DNA from: Clostridiales bacterium
GTDB taxonomy: Bacteria > Bacillota > Clostridia > Lachnospirales > CAG-274
NCBI GenBank assembly: GCA_018371275.1
Contig: JAHALF010000003.1
Location: forward strand, 1 to 64,000
DNA: 64,000 nucleotides
Direction: 5' to 3'
Part shown: piece after piece, positions 37,764 to 47,532 of the stretch
Position numbering within the stretch: the stretch's first letter is position 1
Layout: each line of letters opens with the position of its first letter
Notes under the pieces: model-generated
Databases searched by the model: none
Told to the model about the DNA's origin: nothing
What the model saw: only the letters and a program-made list of their open reading frames with translations
Made by a program: the position numbers and the translations under genes

Positions 37764-38966
37764 ATGAATAATAATCAAAAGGACAACGATCCTAATGAAC
37801 CTTATAAATTTTATAAAGAAGAAATTAAGAAACAAAATAATATAAAAAAAGGTTTAAAAAAACTTTTTATATATATAGGTTCTATTGCTTGTTCTTTAAT
37901 TATAGGTTTAGCTATTAGCTTTACTTATATATATTGTAAAGATATAATTATCCCTAAATATGCTAATAATAGCATAATTGAGGCTTCTTTAGATGGTTCA
38001 TCTAATAATATTGTAAAAACATCTAACAGTTTAGTTAAGAATGCAATAGAAAATGCTAGACCATCTGTTGTAAGTATAACAACATTAAATAATAGTGTAG
38101 ACTGGTTTAATAATAGTACACAATATCAAGGTGCAGGTTCAGGTATTATTTTTCATAAAACATCTACAGATGTTTTTATAGTAACTAACTATCACGTTAT
38201 ACAAAATGCATCTGCTATAGGTGTAGCAATAGATGATAATAAACCTATAAAGGCTAACCTTGTTGGTAAAGATGAAAATTATGATTTGGCTGTACTATCT
38301 ATTAATAGTAATAGTCTAAACGATGAAGAATTAAGTAATATACAAGTAGCAAAATTTGCTGATTCTTCCAATCTAATAGTAGGAGATTATGTTATAGCTA
38401 TAGGTAATGCTGTAGGCGAAGGAATAACATCTACTTTTGGTATGATAAGTTCAGTGTCTACAGATATAATCTCAGAAAATAAAAAATTAAATGTTTTACA
38501 AACAACTGCTGCTATAAATCCAGGTAATAGTGGTGGTGCATTAATTAACTTAAATGGTGAAGTTATAGGTATAAATACTGCAAAAGTTGCAGATAATAAA
38601 GTTGAAAGCGTTGGATATACTATAAGCTCAGCCGTAGCAATGCCTATTATAGAAGACATAATGAGAAATTTAAACCCTACATCATTAGGGGTTATGATTA
38701 CAGATGCTCAGAATTCTAATATAGATTATGAGGGTATGGCTGGAGGTGCTTTAATAGTAGAGATTGTTCCAGATGGTTCTGCCGATAGAGCAGGGCTTAA
38801 AGTAAATGATATTATTACTAGTATAAATGATGTACCTATACTTAGTTCTTCTCAATTAGTAGAAGAAATTAAAAAGTATGAAGTTTGGGACACCATTAAG
38901 TTAAAAATTATTAGGAATGGGAAGTTAGAAACTATTAAAGTTAAACTTCTTCCTACAACAAAATAG
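37764..38966 (+). CDS. HtrA-like membrane-anchored serine protease, paralogue 2
   Basis: 400 aa. Short cytoplasmic N-terminus, transmembrane helix (about 32-56), trypsin-like domain with His in TNYHVIQN, Asp in YDLAVLSI and Ser in NPGNSGGAL, and a C-terminal PDZ domain (about 300-398). The triad is complete, so both paralogues should be active. 116-nt gap to the first copy and a separate promoter motif imply independent transcription after tandem duplication. Confidence 0.93.
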   Translation: MNNNQKDNDPNEPYKFYKEEIKKQNNIKKGLKKLFIYIGSIACSLIIGLAISFTYIYCKDIIIPKYANNSIIEASLDGSSNNIVKTSNSLVKNAIENARPSVVSITTLNNSVDWFNNSTQYQGAGSGIIFHKTSTDVFIVTNYHVIQNASAIGVAIDDNKPIKANLVGKDENYDLAVLSINSNSLNDEELSNIQVAKFADSSNLIVGDYVIAIGNAVGEGITSTFGMISSVSTDIISENKKLNVLQTTAAINPGNSGGALINLNGEVIGINTAKVADNKVESVGYTISSAVAMPIIEDIMRNLNPTSLGVMITDAQNSNIDYEGMAGGALIVEIVPDGSADRAGLKVNDIITSINDVPILSSSQLVEEIKKYEVWDTIKLKIIRNGKLETIKVKLLPTTK

Positions 38967-39073
38967 CTTACAAGTTTTTAATTGATATAGATACTCCTCT
39001 CCTAGCCCAAAAAAGGGCTAACCTCAAAATTCTCTCTTTTCTGAAAGGCACCTATAGGTGCCTTTCCTTTTTT
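38967..39073 (+). ncRNA. Candidate 3'-UTR small RNA after htrA paralogue 2
   Basis: After the stop there is a C/T-rich single-stranded-looking stretch containing CTCCTCTCC, a small AGCCC/GGGCT hairpin (39004-39019), a second CTCTCT stretch and a strong terminator (39043-39073). C-rich unpaired segments complementary to ribosome binding sites are typical of Gram-positive regulatory RNAs. No separate promoter is evident; processing from the htrA mRNA would be needed. Confidence 0.35.
39043..39073 (+). terminator. Terminator after second htrA
   Basis: GAAAGGCACC-tata-GGTGCCTTTC with a T-rich tail. Confidence 0.88.
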
Positions 39074-39166
39074 GCTAAAATTAATTTTTAAGTTAAAATT
39101 ATATACAATTTAACAAATATATTGTAAAATTAATATATTAATTAATTTATAGAAAGGTGGATTTAT

Positions 39167-40468
39167 ATGAAAAAGCAATATGTAAATAATATGATAGATT
39201 TTATACAAAATAGTCCTTGTTCTTTTTTAGTAATAGAAAATACTGAAAATAAGTTAAAAGAAAATGGATTTGTATGTTTAAATAATATAGATAAATGGGA
39301 GCTTAAAGAAGGTGGAAAATATTATATAACTAGAAATGGGTCTACATTAATATCTTTTATAGTAGGAAAAGATGCAGATAAAACAGGATTTAGAATGATA
39401 GGTTCTCATACAGATTCTCCTAGCTTTGTTATAAAGCCAAATTGTGAAATAAAAGCAAATAGCAACTATTTAAAGCTTAATACAGAGGGATATGGTGGTA
39501 TGATATTAAGCACTTGGCTTGATAGACCTTTATCTATAGCAGGGCGTGTTATATTAAAAGGAGAAAATATTTTTAAGCCAAAGACTAAAACAATAGATTT
39601 TAAACGTCCTATTGCTATTATACCTAACCTTGCTATACATTTAGATAGAGAAATAAATAATGGACATAAATATTCTAAACAAAAAGAAATGTTACCTCTT
39701 TTATCTTTAGTAGGGGAAGATTTTAATGAAAAAGGTTATATTTATGAGCTTATAGCAAAAGAAATTAATGTATCAAAAGATGATATATTAGATTATGAAC
39801 TATTTTTATATGAGGCAGAAAGAGGAAGTTTAATTGGTATAGATGAAGAATTTATATCTTGTTCACGTTTAGATGATTTAATGATGGTATATAATTCTTT
39901 ACAAGGATTTTTAACATATGCAAATAGTAATAATTATAGCGGAATAAAAGTATTATATCTTGCAGATAATGAAGAAGTTGGTAGCCATACAGGGCAAGGG
40001 GCAGATGGTGCACTTCTTAGAGATATATTAAAAAGAGTGTGTATAAGTTTGTTCGGCTGTGAAGAAAGTTTTTATAGTATGGCAGAAAAATCTGTATTTA
40101 TATCAGCAGATTTAGCACATGGAGTGCACCCAAACTATGCAGATAAACACGATATAACTAATAAGCCTGTTTTAAACAAAGGAGTTTGTCTTAAATATTC
40201 TTCTAACCAAAAATATAGTACAACTGGAGTTTGTGCTGGAATATTTGATGGACTTTGTAAAGAGGCTGGTATAAGTTATCAAAAATTTGTTAATCATTCA
40301 GATGTTGTAGGGGGAAGTACAATAGGTGCTATGTTAGCCAGTCAGTTTAATACAGCAGTTATAGATTTTGGAGTTTGCATACTTGGTATGCACTCTATAA
40401 GAGAGCTTGGCTCTGTTAATGACACTTATGATTGTTATAAACTTTTTGCTAAATTTTATGAATTATAA
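39167..40468 (+). CDS. M18 family aminopeptidase
   Basis: 433-aa cytoplasmic metallo-aminopeptidase (aspartyl aminopeptidase-like). Zinc-binding and catalytic segments MIGSHTDSPSF, LADNEEVGSHTGQGADG, ADLAHGVHPNY and the C-terminal GVCILGMHSIRE with the last His ligand are all present, at full family length. Removes N-terminal, often acidic, residues from peptides. Monocistronic, ended by a bidirectional terminator. Confidence 0.93.
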   Translation: MKKQYVNNMIDFIQNSPCSFLVIENTENKLKENGFVCLNNIDKWELKEGGKYYITRNGSTLISFIVGKDADKTGFRMIGSHTDSPSFVIKPNCEIKANSNYLKLNTEGYGGMILSTWLDRPLSIAGRVILKGENIFKPKTKTIDFKRPIAIIPNLAIHLDREINNGHKYSKQKEMLPLLSLVGEDFNEKGYIYELIAKEINVSKDDILDYELFLYEAERGSLIGIDEEFISCSRLDDLMMVYNSLQGFLTYANSNNYSGIKVLYLADNEEVGSHTGQGADGALLRDILKRVCISLFGCEESFYSMAEKSVFISADLAHGVHPNYADKHDITNKPVLNKGVCLKYSSNQKYSTTGVCAGIFDGLCKEAGISYQKFVNHSDVVGGSTIGAMLASQFNTAVIDFGVCILGMHSIRELGSVNDTYDCYKLFAKFYEL

Positions 40469-40503
40469 TAAAAGGTTAAGATACTTATCTTAACCTTTTA
40501 TTA
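40467..40503. terminator. Bidirectional terminator
   Basis: AATAAAAGGTTAAGAT/ATCTTAACCTTTTATT-type perfect stem between convergent genes; it overlaps the aminopeptidase stop. Confidence 0.85.
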
Positions 40504-40505
40504 TT

Positions 40506-40985
40506 TTATAAACCATTACTTAATCTAATATATACAAAGAAAAACATAATTGCTACTTGAATAGCTGTACAAATTACAAATAAAAATATAATACGACTTG
40601 TTTTTCCTTTTATAGCAGATGATATATATATGGCAGACATAATGGCACCAATAGCAAAACTAATTACTCCACTTAATAAAAATCCTCCTATCATACTAAT
40701 AAATGATAAAACAGTAACCCAAATAGGAACTTTATTAAAAGGTTTATAAGGCTCATTTGTATTTAGATATGTACCATTAACAGCAAGGTTTGCTTTTCTA
40801 CCTAGTGCAGTTAAATTACAAATAGTATCATCTATTTTAAATTCATAATCAACTAGATTAATTACACTGCTTTTAGAATGTACTAAAGTTGTTTCCCCAT
40901 CAACTGTTACATAGTTTTTAAATTTTTTAAAAGAATACTCAATGTTATGATTTTTACCATTTATTGATATATCCCAACTTTTCAT
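40506..40985 (-). CDS. Small membrane protein with N-terminal beta domain; unknown
   Basis: 159 aa. Residues 1-75 look like a small soluble beta-sandwich (S-W-D-I-S-I-N-G-K-x-H-x-I-E-Y...), followed by three hydrophobic segments (about 84-103, 105-123, 130-153). I do not recognise the family. It stands alone between two terminator-bounded units, with a GGAGGAG site before the ATG. Confidence 0.7.
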   Translation of the reverse strand: MKSWDISINGKNHNIEYSFKKFKNYVTVDGETTLVHSKSSVINLVDYEFKIDDTICNLTALGRKANLAVNGTYLNTNEPYKPFNKVPIWVTVLSFISMIGGFLLSGVISFAIGAIMSAIYISSAIKGKTSRIIFLFVICTAIQVAIMFFFVYIRLSNGL

Positions 40986-41142
40986 ATATACTCCTCCTCA
41001 ATAATTTATTACTAAAATATAGTATAATATTTGTCTATATTTGTCAAGTATAATCGAAAAATGTCAATAAATAAATATATATTAATAAAAAATTTAAAAC
41101 TTAATATATATAAATAATAATATTATTTTAAGGAGGAAGAAT

Positions 41143-41922
41143 ATGAATAAAAAAAATTATAAAATATTGTTTTTTATGTTATTTGTTATAATAGGAATTT
41201 ATACTTTTTTGCAATATAAAAATAATACTATTTTAGCTAAAGATATATATAGTATAAAACAAAAAATTATAGCATCTCCTGTTATAGCTACTATAAATAA
41301 TGATTGTAATATATATTTAGATAAAGAATTAAAAAATATAATAACAACTATAAAAAAGGGAACAAATGTAGAAATATTACAAGATAAGACTAAAAAAATT
41401 TATTGTATAAAAAATGAAGAACTAAATGTACAAGGTTGGGTTAAAAGAGAAGATTTATACATACCAGAAACTCCTTTAGCCAATAAAGAATATCTAAAAG
41501 ATATAGAGTTAGAGACATATGTTAATTATTTAGGGTTAGACAGTAAAACACAATATCTTATTTTTACAGATATATATAGGCAACTTACATACATATTTAA
41601 GGGAAAATGTGAAGACTGGAAACTTATAAAAACTATACCTTGTGGGACAGGTGTAAATGAATCTCCTACAACACGTGGTATTTTTGAAATAAGCGATAAA
41701 GGAAGTTGGTTTTATAGCGAAAGATTAGGAAGTGGTGCTATGTATTGGATTAGATTTAACGGTTCATATCTTTATCATTCTGTTGCTATGGATAAAAATA
41801 AAAATATTATAGATGATACAATAGGGGAGAGATGCTCTAGTGGGTGTGTTCGTATGAGTATAGATGATATAAAGTGGGTTTATGATAATATAGAAAAAGG
41901 TACTACTGTATATATAAATTAG
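41143..41922 (+). CDS. L,D-transpeptidase (YkuD) with SH3-like domain
   Basis: 259 aa: N-terminal membrane anchor (about 5-23), an SH3-like region (about 48-108), and a YkuD domain (about 130-259) ending in the catalytic H-x13-S-(S)-G-C-V-R-M-S motif with the active Cys. It forms 3-3 peptidoglycan cross-links or modifies spore-wall peptidoglycan. Tandem with an Asn-rich ferritin-like gene (58-nt gap). Confidence 0.92.
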   Translation: MNKKNYKILFFMLFVIIGIYTFLQYKNNTILAKDIYSIKQKIIASPVIATINNDCNIYLDKELKNIITTIKKGTNVEILQDKTKKIYCIKNEELNVQGWVKREDLYIPETPLANKEYLKDIELETYVNYLGLDSKTQYLIFTDIYRQLTYIFKGKCEDWKLIKTIPCGTGVNESPTTRGIFEISDKGSWFYSERLGSGAMYWIRFNGSYLYHSVAMDKNKNIIDDTIGERCSSGCVRMSIDDIKWVYDNIEKGTTVYIN

Positions 41923-41980
41923 TGTCAAATAAAAATATTTTTAATATAATATATATAGGATAGTATTTAGGGGGTATAAT

Positions 41981-42661
41981 ATGCCTTTATTTTTTAATAA
42001 TAGATTTAATAATATGCAAAATAGGTATAATAATGGAAATAATAATTTTATGTTTAATAATTTTCAAAACAACAATAGATTTGGCTTAAATAGTCCATAT
42101 ATACAAAATAGTGGACAGAATAACCAACAAAACAATATACCACCAGACATAAATTTAAAACCTTTAACACAAGAAGATCTTGAAAAGATAAATGAAGAAA
42201 TAAAAGAAAACATAGAAAAAAATAGGAAGACAGTTTTTAATATTGAAAAACCTAAAAGTAATGATACAGTATGTAAATATATACAAGATTTTATACAAGA
42301 TGAAACAAATGCTAATATATTTTATAATGAATTATCTAAAAAATGTGGGCATAATTTATATAGAGAAAAGTTAGAAAATATATGTAACGAATGTAATTTA
42401 CAATGTAATGATTTAAAATCTTATTATATGGAAATAAACAATGAAAAATTTGAGCCTAAAGACATACCTATAAATGTTAATGTGCCTTTAAGGTTGGGAC
42501 TATTTTTAGCTATGGAAGAGGAAATAAAAGGATATGATAAGTTATGTAAAATAATAGATGAATTGCCACCACAAGATATAAGAATGTTTTATAAAATGGC
42601 TCTTAAAAAATTAAGTAGAATAAATAGCATACAATATATGGTTATTAATGAAGTTAATTAA
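41981..42661 (+). CDS. Asn-rich protein with ferritin-like domain
   Basis: 226 aa. Residues 1-45 are an Asn/Phe/Gln-rich low-complexity tail; about 100-226 form a four-helix ferritin-like bundle with E in DETNANIFYNEL and E-E in AMEEEIKGYDKL spaced like metal ligands, although a complete EXXH set is not seen. Similar ferritin-like proteins with sticky N-terminal tails occur among clostridial coat or spore proteins; this is inferred. Cys-rich middle (C-x-x-C-x4-C-x-D) may bind metal. Monocistronic or coupled to the L,D-transpeptidase. Confidence 0.65.
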   Translation: MPLFFNNRFNNMQNRYNNGNNNFMFNNFQNNNRFGLNSPYIQNSGQNNQQNNIPPDINLKPLTQEDLEKINEEIKENIEKNRKTVFNIEKPKSNDTVCKYIQDFIQDETNANIFYNELSKKCGHNLYREKLENICNECNLQCNDLKSYYMEINNEKFEPKDIPINVNVPLRLGLFLAMEEEIKGYDKLCKIIDELPPQDIRMFYKMALKKLSRINSIQYMVINEVN

Positions 42662-42669
42662 AAATATAA

Positions 42670-42711
42670 AAAATAAGCTATGTTTAGTAAAATAAACATA
42701 GCTTATTTTTT
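42670..42711. terminator. Bidirectional terminator
   Basis: AAATAAGCTATGTTTA-gtaaaa-TAAACATAGCTTATTT between convergent genes, flanked by A and T runs. Confidence 0.88.
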
Positions 42712-43774
42712 ATGAAATTTTTTCTCCTAAAACATATACATCTACATTTTTAACACCATATTTAATAGCATCATTATAACTATCTAAAAATACATCTATT
42801 TTATTACCTTTTATAGCTCCACCAGTATCACCAGCAACGGCATATCCGTATCCTTCAATATAAAGTTTTGTACCAAATGGAATAATGCTAGTATCTACAG
42901 CTACAACACCTTTTTGTGCCTTCATACCAGATGCTGTTACACCGTATCCGCTATCACCAGGATTTTTACCAGTAGATTCTGGTCCTGCTGTATATGCAGT
43001 AGATTTCATATTTAATTTTTTATTATAAACAAAAGTACCTTTTTCTGTTTTTATAGTGTTCTTTTTTGTGCCCTTTTCTATAATTTCTTTAACTGGTTGT
43101 TTTGTAATTTTTTCTTCTATAGTTTCTTTAGATTGTAATTCATCTTTTTTATAAATTTCTTTTATTTTTATTTCTTTTATACCATTTTCACCTTTTGTTT
43201 TTACATTAACTTTGCCTTCTGGTAAATTAGGGTTTTCTATAGTTTCTGTTTGAAAAGGTATATCTTCTTTTATAGTTTTAGTTTCTTCTCTAAAAGAAGC
43301 AACTTTTATAGTCATATCATCTACAACATCGGCAGCAGAGCTTTGACCTTCTTCTAAATAAATATTGTTACCAGTTTCTTTGGAAAACTCTTTTAAAGCA
43401 ACTCCAACTACAGTATCATTTACAGTAAATGGGACTTCTTTTTTATTATCTATAAGAAATTTTATATTTTCAGCACGATTAATATTTATAATCATATCTG
43501 AATCTATAATTTTATCAATATTTGTGTCTACAACGTCTTTATCAAATATTTGTATATTTTCTTTTTCAAAAAATTCAGAGATTTTCATATCCATTGTATT
43601 GTAAACATACCATTTTCCATCTATAACTACTTTTACTTGATAAAGCCCTTCAGCAAAAGCAGTAAGCACTCCAGAAAAAGTGGATAATACTAAAACGAGG
43701 CTTACAAAAATATGAATTTTTTTTGTTTTAGCTTTATTAAGTTTAAATAATTTGTTACATAAATCTTTATACAT
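42710..43774 (-). CDS. YabE-like cell-wall protein (DUF348-G5-3D)
   Basis: 354 aa. Residues about 20-40 form a signal/anchor helix, followed by DUF348-type ubiquitin-like modules (about 45-160), a G5 domain (about 165-250, ending in K-G-T-K-K), and a 3D (YuiC/MltA-like) domain (about 262-354) with MKSTAYTAGPESTG and the G-D-T-G-G-A-I-K-G-N-K-I-D-V-F active-site region. Family members cut peptidoglycan and include Rpf/Sps-like proteins. The frame is open 16 codons further but ATG 43774 has a perfect AGGAGG site. Downstream of tatD, as in Bacillus. Confidence 0.9.
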   Translation of the reverse strand: MYKDLCNKLFKLNKAKTKKIHIFVSLVLVLSTFSGVLTAFAEGLYQVKVVIDGKWYVYNTMDMKISEFFEKENIQIFDKDVVDTNIDKIIDSDMIININRAENIKFLIDNKKEVPFTVNDTVVGVALKEFSKETGNNIYLEEGQSSAADVVDDMTIKVASFREETKTIKEDIPFQTETIENPNLPEGKVNVKTKGENGIKEIKIKEIYKKDELQSKETIEEKITKQPVKEIIEKGTKKNTIKTEKGTFVYNKKLNMKSTAYTAGPESTGKNPGDSGYGVTASGMKAQKGVVAVDTSIIPFGTKLYIEGYGYAVAGDTGGAIKGNKIDVFLDSYNDAIKYGVKNVDVYVLGEKIS

Positions 43775-43872
43775 TAATATTTCCTCCTGTGCAGATTTAA
43801 AATATGTTTTTAATATTAACATTTATTAAAAAATTTAAACCTGTTTATTAAGATTTATTAATAGAGATGTAA

Positions 43873-43904
43873 TAGTTAAGATAACACCTCATATAGTATC
43901 TTAA
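43873..43904 (-). terminator. Hairpin between tatD and yabE-like gene
   Basis: GTTAAGATA...TATCTTAAC (9 bp) between the two minus-strand genes; the following T run is weak, so it may be a partial terminator or leader structure. Confidence 0.4.
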
Positions 43905-43940
43905 CATATTCGTAATATTTATGCAACAACTTTTTATAGA

Positions 43941-44702
43941 TTATTTAATACAAAAAAACTTTTTAGCTGTTTCTAATGTTGTTTTTTCAACAATTTCTTC
44001 TTCTATTTGTTTTATTTCACTAATTTTTTTAACTATATATTTTAAATTTTGTGAATTATTTCTAGTACCTCTAACCGGTACAGGGGATAAATATGGAGAG
44101 TCTGTTTCTATTAAAATTGATTCTAAAGGGATATTTTCAACTACATTTAATAATTTATTTGCATTTTTAAAGGTTAAAACGCCACCTACCCCTATATAAA
44201 ATCCCATTTTTATATATTCTAATGCCATTTCTAAACTTCCAGAATATGCGTGTATTACACCTTTTCTAACTTTACTATCCTTTATTGTATCAAAAACTTC
44301 TTGGCTAGCATCTCTAGAGTGAATTATTACAGGTTTTGTAATATTTTCGCAAATTTTTAACTGTTTTTTAAAAACTTGTCTTTGTATATCTCTAGGGGAA
44401 AAGTCATAGTAAAAATCAAGACCTATTTCTCCTAAAGCTACAACTTTTTCGTGTTGTAGCCAATTTTTTATTGTTTCATAGTCATCTTCTGTAACATTTA
44501 TAGCTTCGTGTGGGTGGACACCTACACTAGCATATACAAAGTCATATTTTTCAGCCATTTTTATACTGTTATAAGAAGATTTCATATCAGCACCAATGTT
44601 TACAACGTAACCTACATTGTGATTTTTTAAATTTAATAGCAGTTCTTCTCTATCTTCATCAAATTGTTTATCATCATAGTGTGCGTGAGATTCAAAATAC
44701 AT
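43941..44702 (-). CDS. tatD: TatD family metal-dependent DNase
   Basis: 253 aa amidohydrolase-fold nuclease. Metal-binding H-A-H-Y-D-D at the N-terminus, GEIGLDFYYD, VIHSRDAS, IHAYSGS and the last E-T-D-S-P-Y-L are present. It directly abuts metG (stop and start adjacent), the usual Firmicute order metG-tatD-yabE. Confidence 0.95.
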   Translation of the reverse strand: MYFESHAHYDDKQFDEDREELLLNLKNHNVGYVVNIGADMKSSYNSIKMAEKYDFVYASVGVHPHEAINVTEDDYETIKNWLQHEKVVALGEIGLDFYYDFSPRDIQRQVFKKQLKICENITKPVIIHSRDASQEVFDTIKDSKVRKGVIHAYSGSLEMALEYIKMGFYIGVGGVLTFKNANKLLNVVENIPLESILIETDSPYLSPVPVRGTRNNSQNLKYIVKKISEIKQIEEEIVEKTTLETAKKFFCIK

Positions 44703-46676
44703 TTATTTTACCTCCGCACCACTTTTTATAATATTTTCACTGTCCTCAACAGTTATTATTTTTAAATTGTTGTTATTATCACTAGCTGCTAAAATCATAC
44801 CTTCAGATATTTCTCCACAAAGTTTAGCAGGTTTTAAATTTGTAAGAACTACAACTCTCTTGCCTACCATTTCTTCTGGTGTGTAGTAATTAGCTATACC
44901 AGAAACAATTTGTACAATTTTATCTCCTATTTTTACTTTAGATTTTAAAAGTTTATTAGATTTTTTTATTTTTTCACATTCTAACACTTGGCCTATTTTA
45001 AAGTCCATTTTTAAAAAGTCTTCAAAGGCTATTTGTTCTTTTTCTTCTGTTTTAGTTTCTTCCTTATTAGATAGATTATTTTTAGCTTTAGCTTTTGTAG
45101 CCTCTATCATAGCATCTAAATCTTTAAGCTCTTTTTCTATATCAATTCTTGGGAAAATAACATTACCTTTTGTAATAGATAAATCTTTTGGTAACAAGCC
45201 AAATGTTTTAGCGCTATCCCATATTAATAAATTGTTATCTTTTATAGATAATTGTTCAAATATAGATTTAGATGTGTTAGGCATAGCTGGTGTAATAAGG
45301 ATACCTATTATTCTAAGAGATTCTGCTAAAGTATACATAACATTTGCAAGTTTGTCTTTACTTGATTCATCTTTAGCTAAAACCCAAGGTGTTGTTTCAT
45401 CTATATATTTATTAACACGTCTTACTAAATTCCATATTTCTGTTAATGCATTGCTAAATTGCATTTTGTCCATATATTGTTCTACTTTTTTTATAGTGTC
45501 ATTACAGAAATCTTTTATACTTTTTTCATTTTCATCACTATCATTAGAAAAAATTGGTAAAGTGCCATTAAAATATTTATCTATCATACCAACTGTACGA
45601 GATAATAAATTGCCTAAATCGTTAGCTAAATCAAAGTTTATTCTTTCTATAAGTGATTTATTTGTAAAGTTACCATCTTGTCCAAAAGCTACTTCTCTAA
45701 GTAAAAAATATCTAATAGCATCTACACCATATCTATCTACTAAAACTTTAGGGTCTACTACATTACCTTTAGATTTACTCATTTTACCACCATCTATAAG
45801 TAGCCAACCGTGCCCAAATATTTGTTTAGGTAACTCTAAATCTAAGGCCATAAGCATAGCAGGCCAGATTATTGTGTGAAATCTAATTATTTCTTTGCCT
45901 ACTACGTGTATATCGGCAGGCCAATATTTTTTAAAATCGCTATCATTGTCAGAGCCATATCCAAGAGCAGAAATATAGTTTGATAAAGCATCTATCCAAA
46001 CATATACAACGTGGTCTTTATCAAATTCTACTGGGATACCCCATTTAAAAGATGTTCTAGAAACACATAAATCTTCAAGCCCTGGTCTTAAAAAGTTGTT
46101 TAACATTTCATTTTTTCTAGATGATGGGCTTATAAAATCATCATTTTCTTCTATATGTTTAATAAGTTTATCTTGATATTTGCTAAGTTTAAAAAAGTAG
46201 CTTTCTTCTTTTACATTGTGTACATCTCTACCACAGTCTGGACATTTACCATCTTTTAACTGGCTTTCTGTAAAAAATGTTTCGCAAGGTGTACAGTATA
46301 GACCTTCATAAGTGCCTTTATATATATCTCCTTTATCATACAAAGCCTTAAATATTTTTTGAACTGTTTTTATATGGTTTTCGTCTGTTGTTCTAATATA
46401 ATAATCATAGTCTATATTTAAAAGGTCCCAAAGCTCTTTTATGTGATTTGTTATATGGTCTACATACTCTTTAGGAGATATGCCTTTTTGTTTTGCAGAT
46501 TCTTCTATTTTTTGACCATGTTCATCAGAACCTGTTAAAAATTTTACATCATATCCTCTCATTTTTTTATATCTAGCCATTGTGTCTGTTGCAATAGTTG
46601 TATAAGAATGTCCTATGTGTAAATAGTTGTTTGTATAATAAATAGGTGTTGTTATATAAAATTTTTCTTTACTCAT
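44703..46676 (-). CDS. metG: Methionyl-tRNA synthetase
   Basis: 657 aa class I synthetase. HIGH-type motif YYTNNYLHIGHSYT, zinc knuckle (C-T-P-C...C-P-D-C), GGKMSKSKGNV as the KMSKS loop, anticodon-binding helices and a C-terminal Trbp111-type tRNA-binding domain (about 555-657). An ATG 15 nt upstream lies inside the Shine-Dalgarno GGAGGG, so 46676 is the start. No T-box is visible in the 150-nt leader. Confidence 0.95.
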   Translation of the reverse strand: MSKEKFYITTPIYYTNNYLHIGHSYTTIATDTMARYKKMRGYDVKFLTGSDEHGQKIEESAKQKGISPKEYVDHITNHIKELWDLLNIDYDYYIRTTDENHIKTVQKIFKALYDKGDIYKGTYEGLYCTPCETFFTESQLKDGKCPDCGRDVHNVKEESYFFKLSKYQDKLIKHIEENDDFISPSSRKNEMLNNFLRPGLEDLCVSRTSFKWGIPVEFDKDHVVYVWIDALSNYISALGYGSDNDSDFKKYWPADIHVVGKEIIRFHTIIWPAMLMALDLELPKQIFGHGWLLIDGGKMSKSKGNVVDPKVLVDRYGVDAIRYFLLREVAFGQDGNFTNKSLIERINFDLANDLGNLLSRTVGMIDKYFNGTLPIFSNDSDENEKSIKDFCNDTIKKVEQYMDKMQFSNALTEIWNLVRRVNKYIDETTPWVLAKDESSKDKLANVMYTLAESLRIIGILITPAMPNTSKSIFEQLSIKDNNLLIWDSAKTFGLLPKDLSITKGNVIFPRIDIEKELKDLDAMIEATKAKAKNNLSNKEETKTEEKEQIAFEDFLKMDFKIGQVLECEKIKKSNKLLKSKVKIGDKIVQIVSGIANYYTPEEMVGKRVVVLTNLKPAKLCGEISEGMILAASDNNNNLKIITVEDSENIIKSGAEVK

Positions 46677-46768
46677 TATTAATCCCTCCATAATTTATAA
46701 TTTAATATTATATATTATTTTTACATAAAAATCAAAATTTTATTAATTTTAGTATTTATAATATAGTA

Positions 46769-46806
46769 TAAAAAAACAACTTATTAACTTTAATAGATAT
46801 AAGTTG
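46769..46806 (-). terminator. Terminator of the 46.8-kb lipoprotein gene
   Basis: Minus-strand CAACTTAT/ATAAGTTG stem followed by seven T, between the lipoprotein gene and metG. Confidence 0.75.
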
Positions 46807-46829
46807 CTTATTTATGTTTAAAATATAAT

Positions 46830-47474
46830 TTATTTTAATGTAGAAGTTTGTACCATAGTAGTCATAGCTTTTAAAACAGTTTCTCTATTTTTATCGTCTT
46901 CATATGTGCCTGTTATATTAGTAATTCTATCATTAAAAGATACATTCATTTGTATTTGCTTTTTTTCTGGTTGATTTAAAAATGCTTCTTTACCACCTAA
47001 TGCTTCAATATTTTCTTGTGAAAATATGCCATTTTGTAGGCCGTATTCCATAGCCTCTTCTGTAATTTTTGTGTTAAGCTCTATATAACTTACTTCTATA
47101 TCATTTATTTTTCTAAGCTCTGCAACAGTAACTTTTGTGCCAGGAGAGCTTTTTTCTAATTGACTTGGCAATAATTTAACATAATCATCTAGTGTAAGGT
47201 TGGTGGATTCAGCTGTTATACCTACTGTAATGTTTGTTGTTTTTTCTAAATCGTTTTTAGGGTATAAAAGTATTTTTATTAAATCTGGATTAAAGCTAGG
47301 AGCCTCTTCCCATTCATCTATTGGATAATTAAAAGTTATTGTGCCATTATCAACAGTTTTAACATCAAAGTCAATATTAATAGGGTTCATACTTATAGGT
47401 TCTGTTTTGTTACAACCTACTAAAGAAAATATTAAAAATAAAGAAAATAAAATAGCTGTTAGTTTTTTTGTCAT
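46830..47474 (-). CDS. Lipoprotein of unknown function
   Basis: 214 aa. Lipobox L-V-G-C with the lipidated Cys at 21; mature part is a mixed alpha/beta domain with no known motif, resembling PsbP/DUF-type small lipoproteins (T-F-N-Y-P-I-D-E-W and repeated stretches of L-T-x-D-D-Y-V-K). It is monocistronic with its own promoter and terminator. Confidence 0.75.
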   Translation of the reverse strand: MTKKLTAILFSLFLIFSLVGCNKTEPISMNPINIDFDVKTVDNGTITFNYPIDEWEEAPSFNPDLIKILLYPKNDLEKTTNITVGITAESTNLTLDDYVKLLPSQLEKSSPGTKVTVAELRKINDIEVSYIELNTKITEEAMEYGLQNGIFSQENIEALGGKEAFLNQPEKKQIQMNVSFNDRITNITGTYEDDKNRETVLKAMTTMVQTSTLK

Positions 47475-47503
47475 ATTTATACCTCCTATAAATCATCTAT
47501 TTT

Positions 47504-47532
47504 ATAGTAGTATAAATTAAATACTATGTCAA
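47504..47532 (-). promoter_or_regulatory. Promoter of the lipoprotein gene
   Basis: Minus-strand TTGACA and TACTAT with 17 nt between. Confidence 0.6.

Noticed and set aside
46677..46830. T-box leader before metG
   Set aside because: The region is short and AT-rich and holds only the upstream gene's terminator; no T-box sequence is present.
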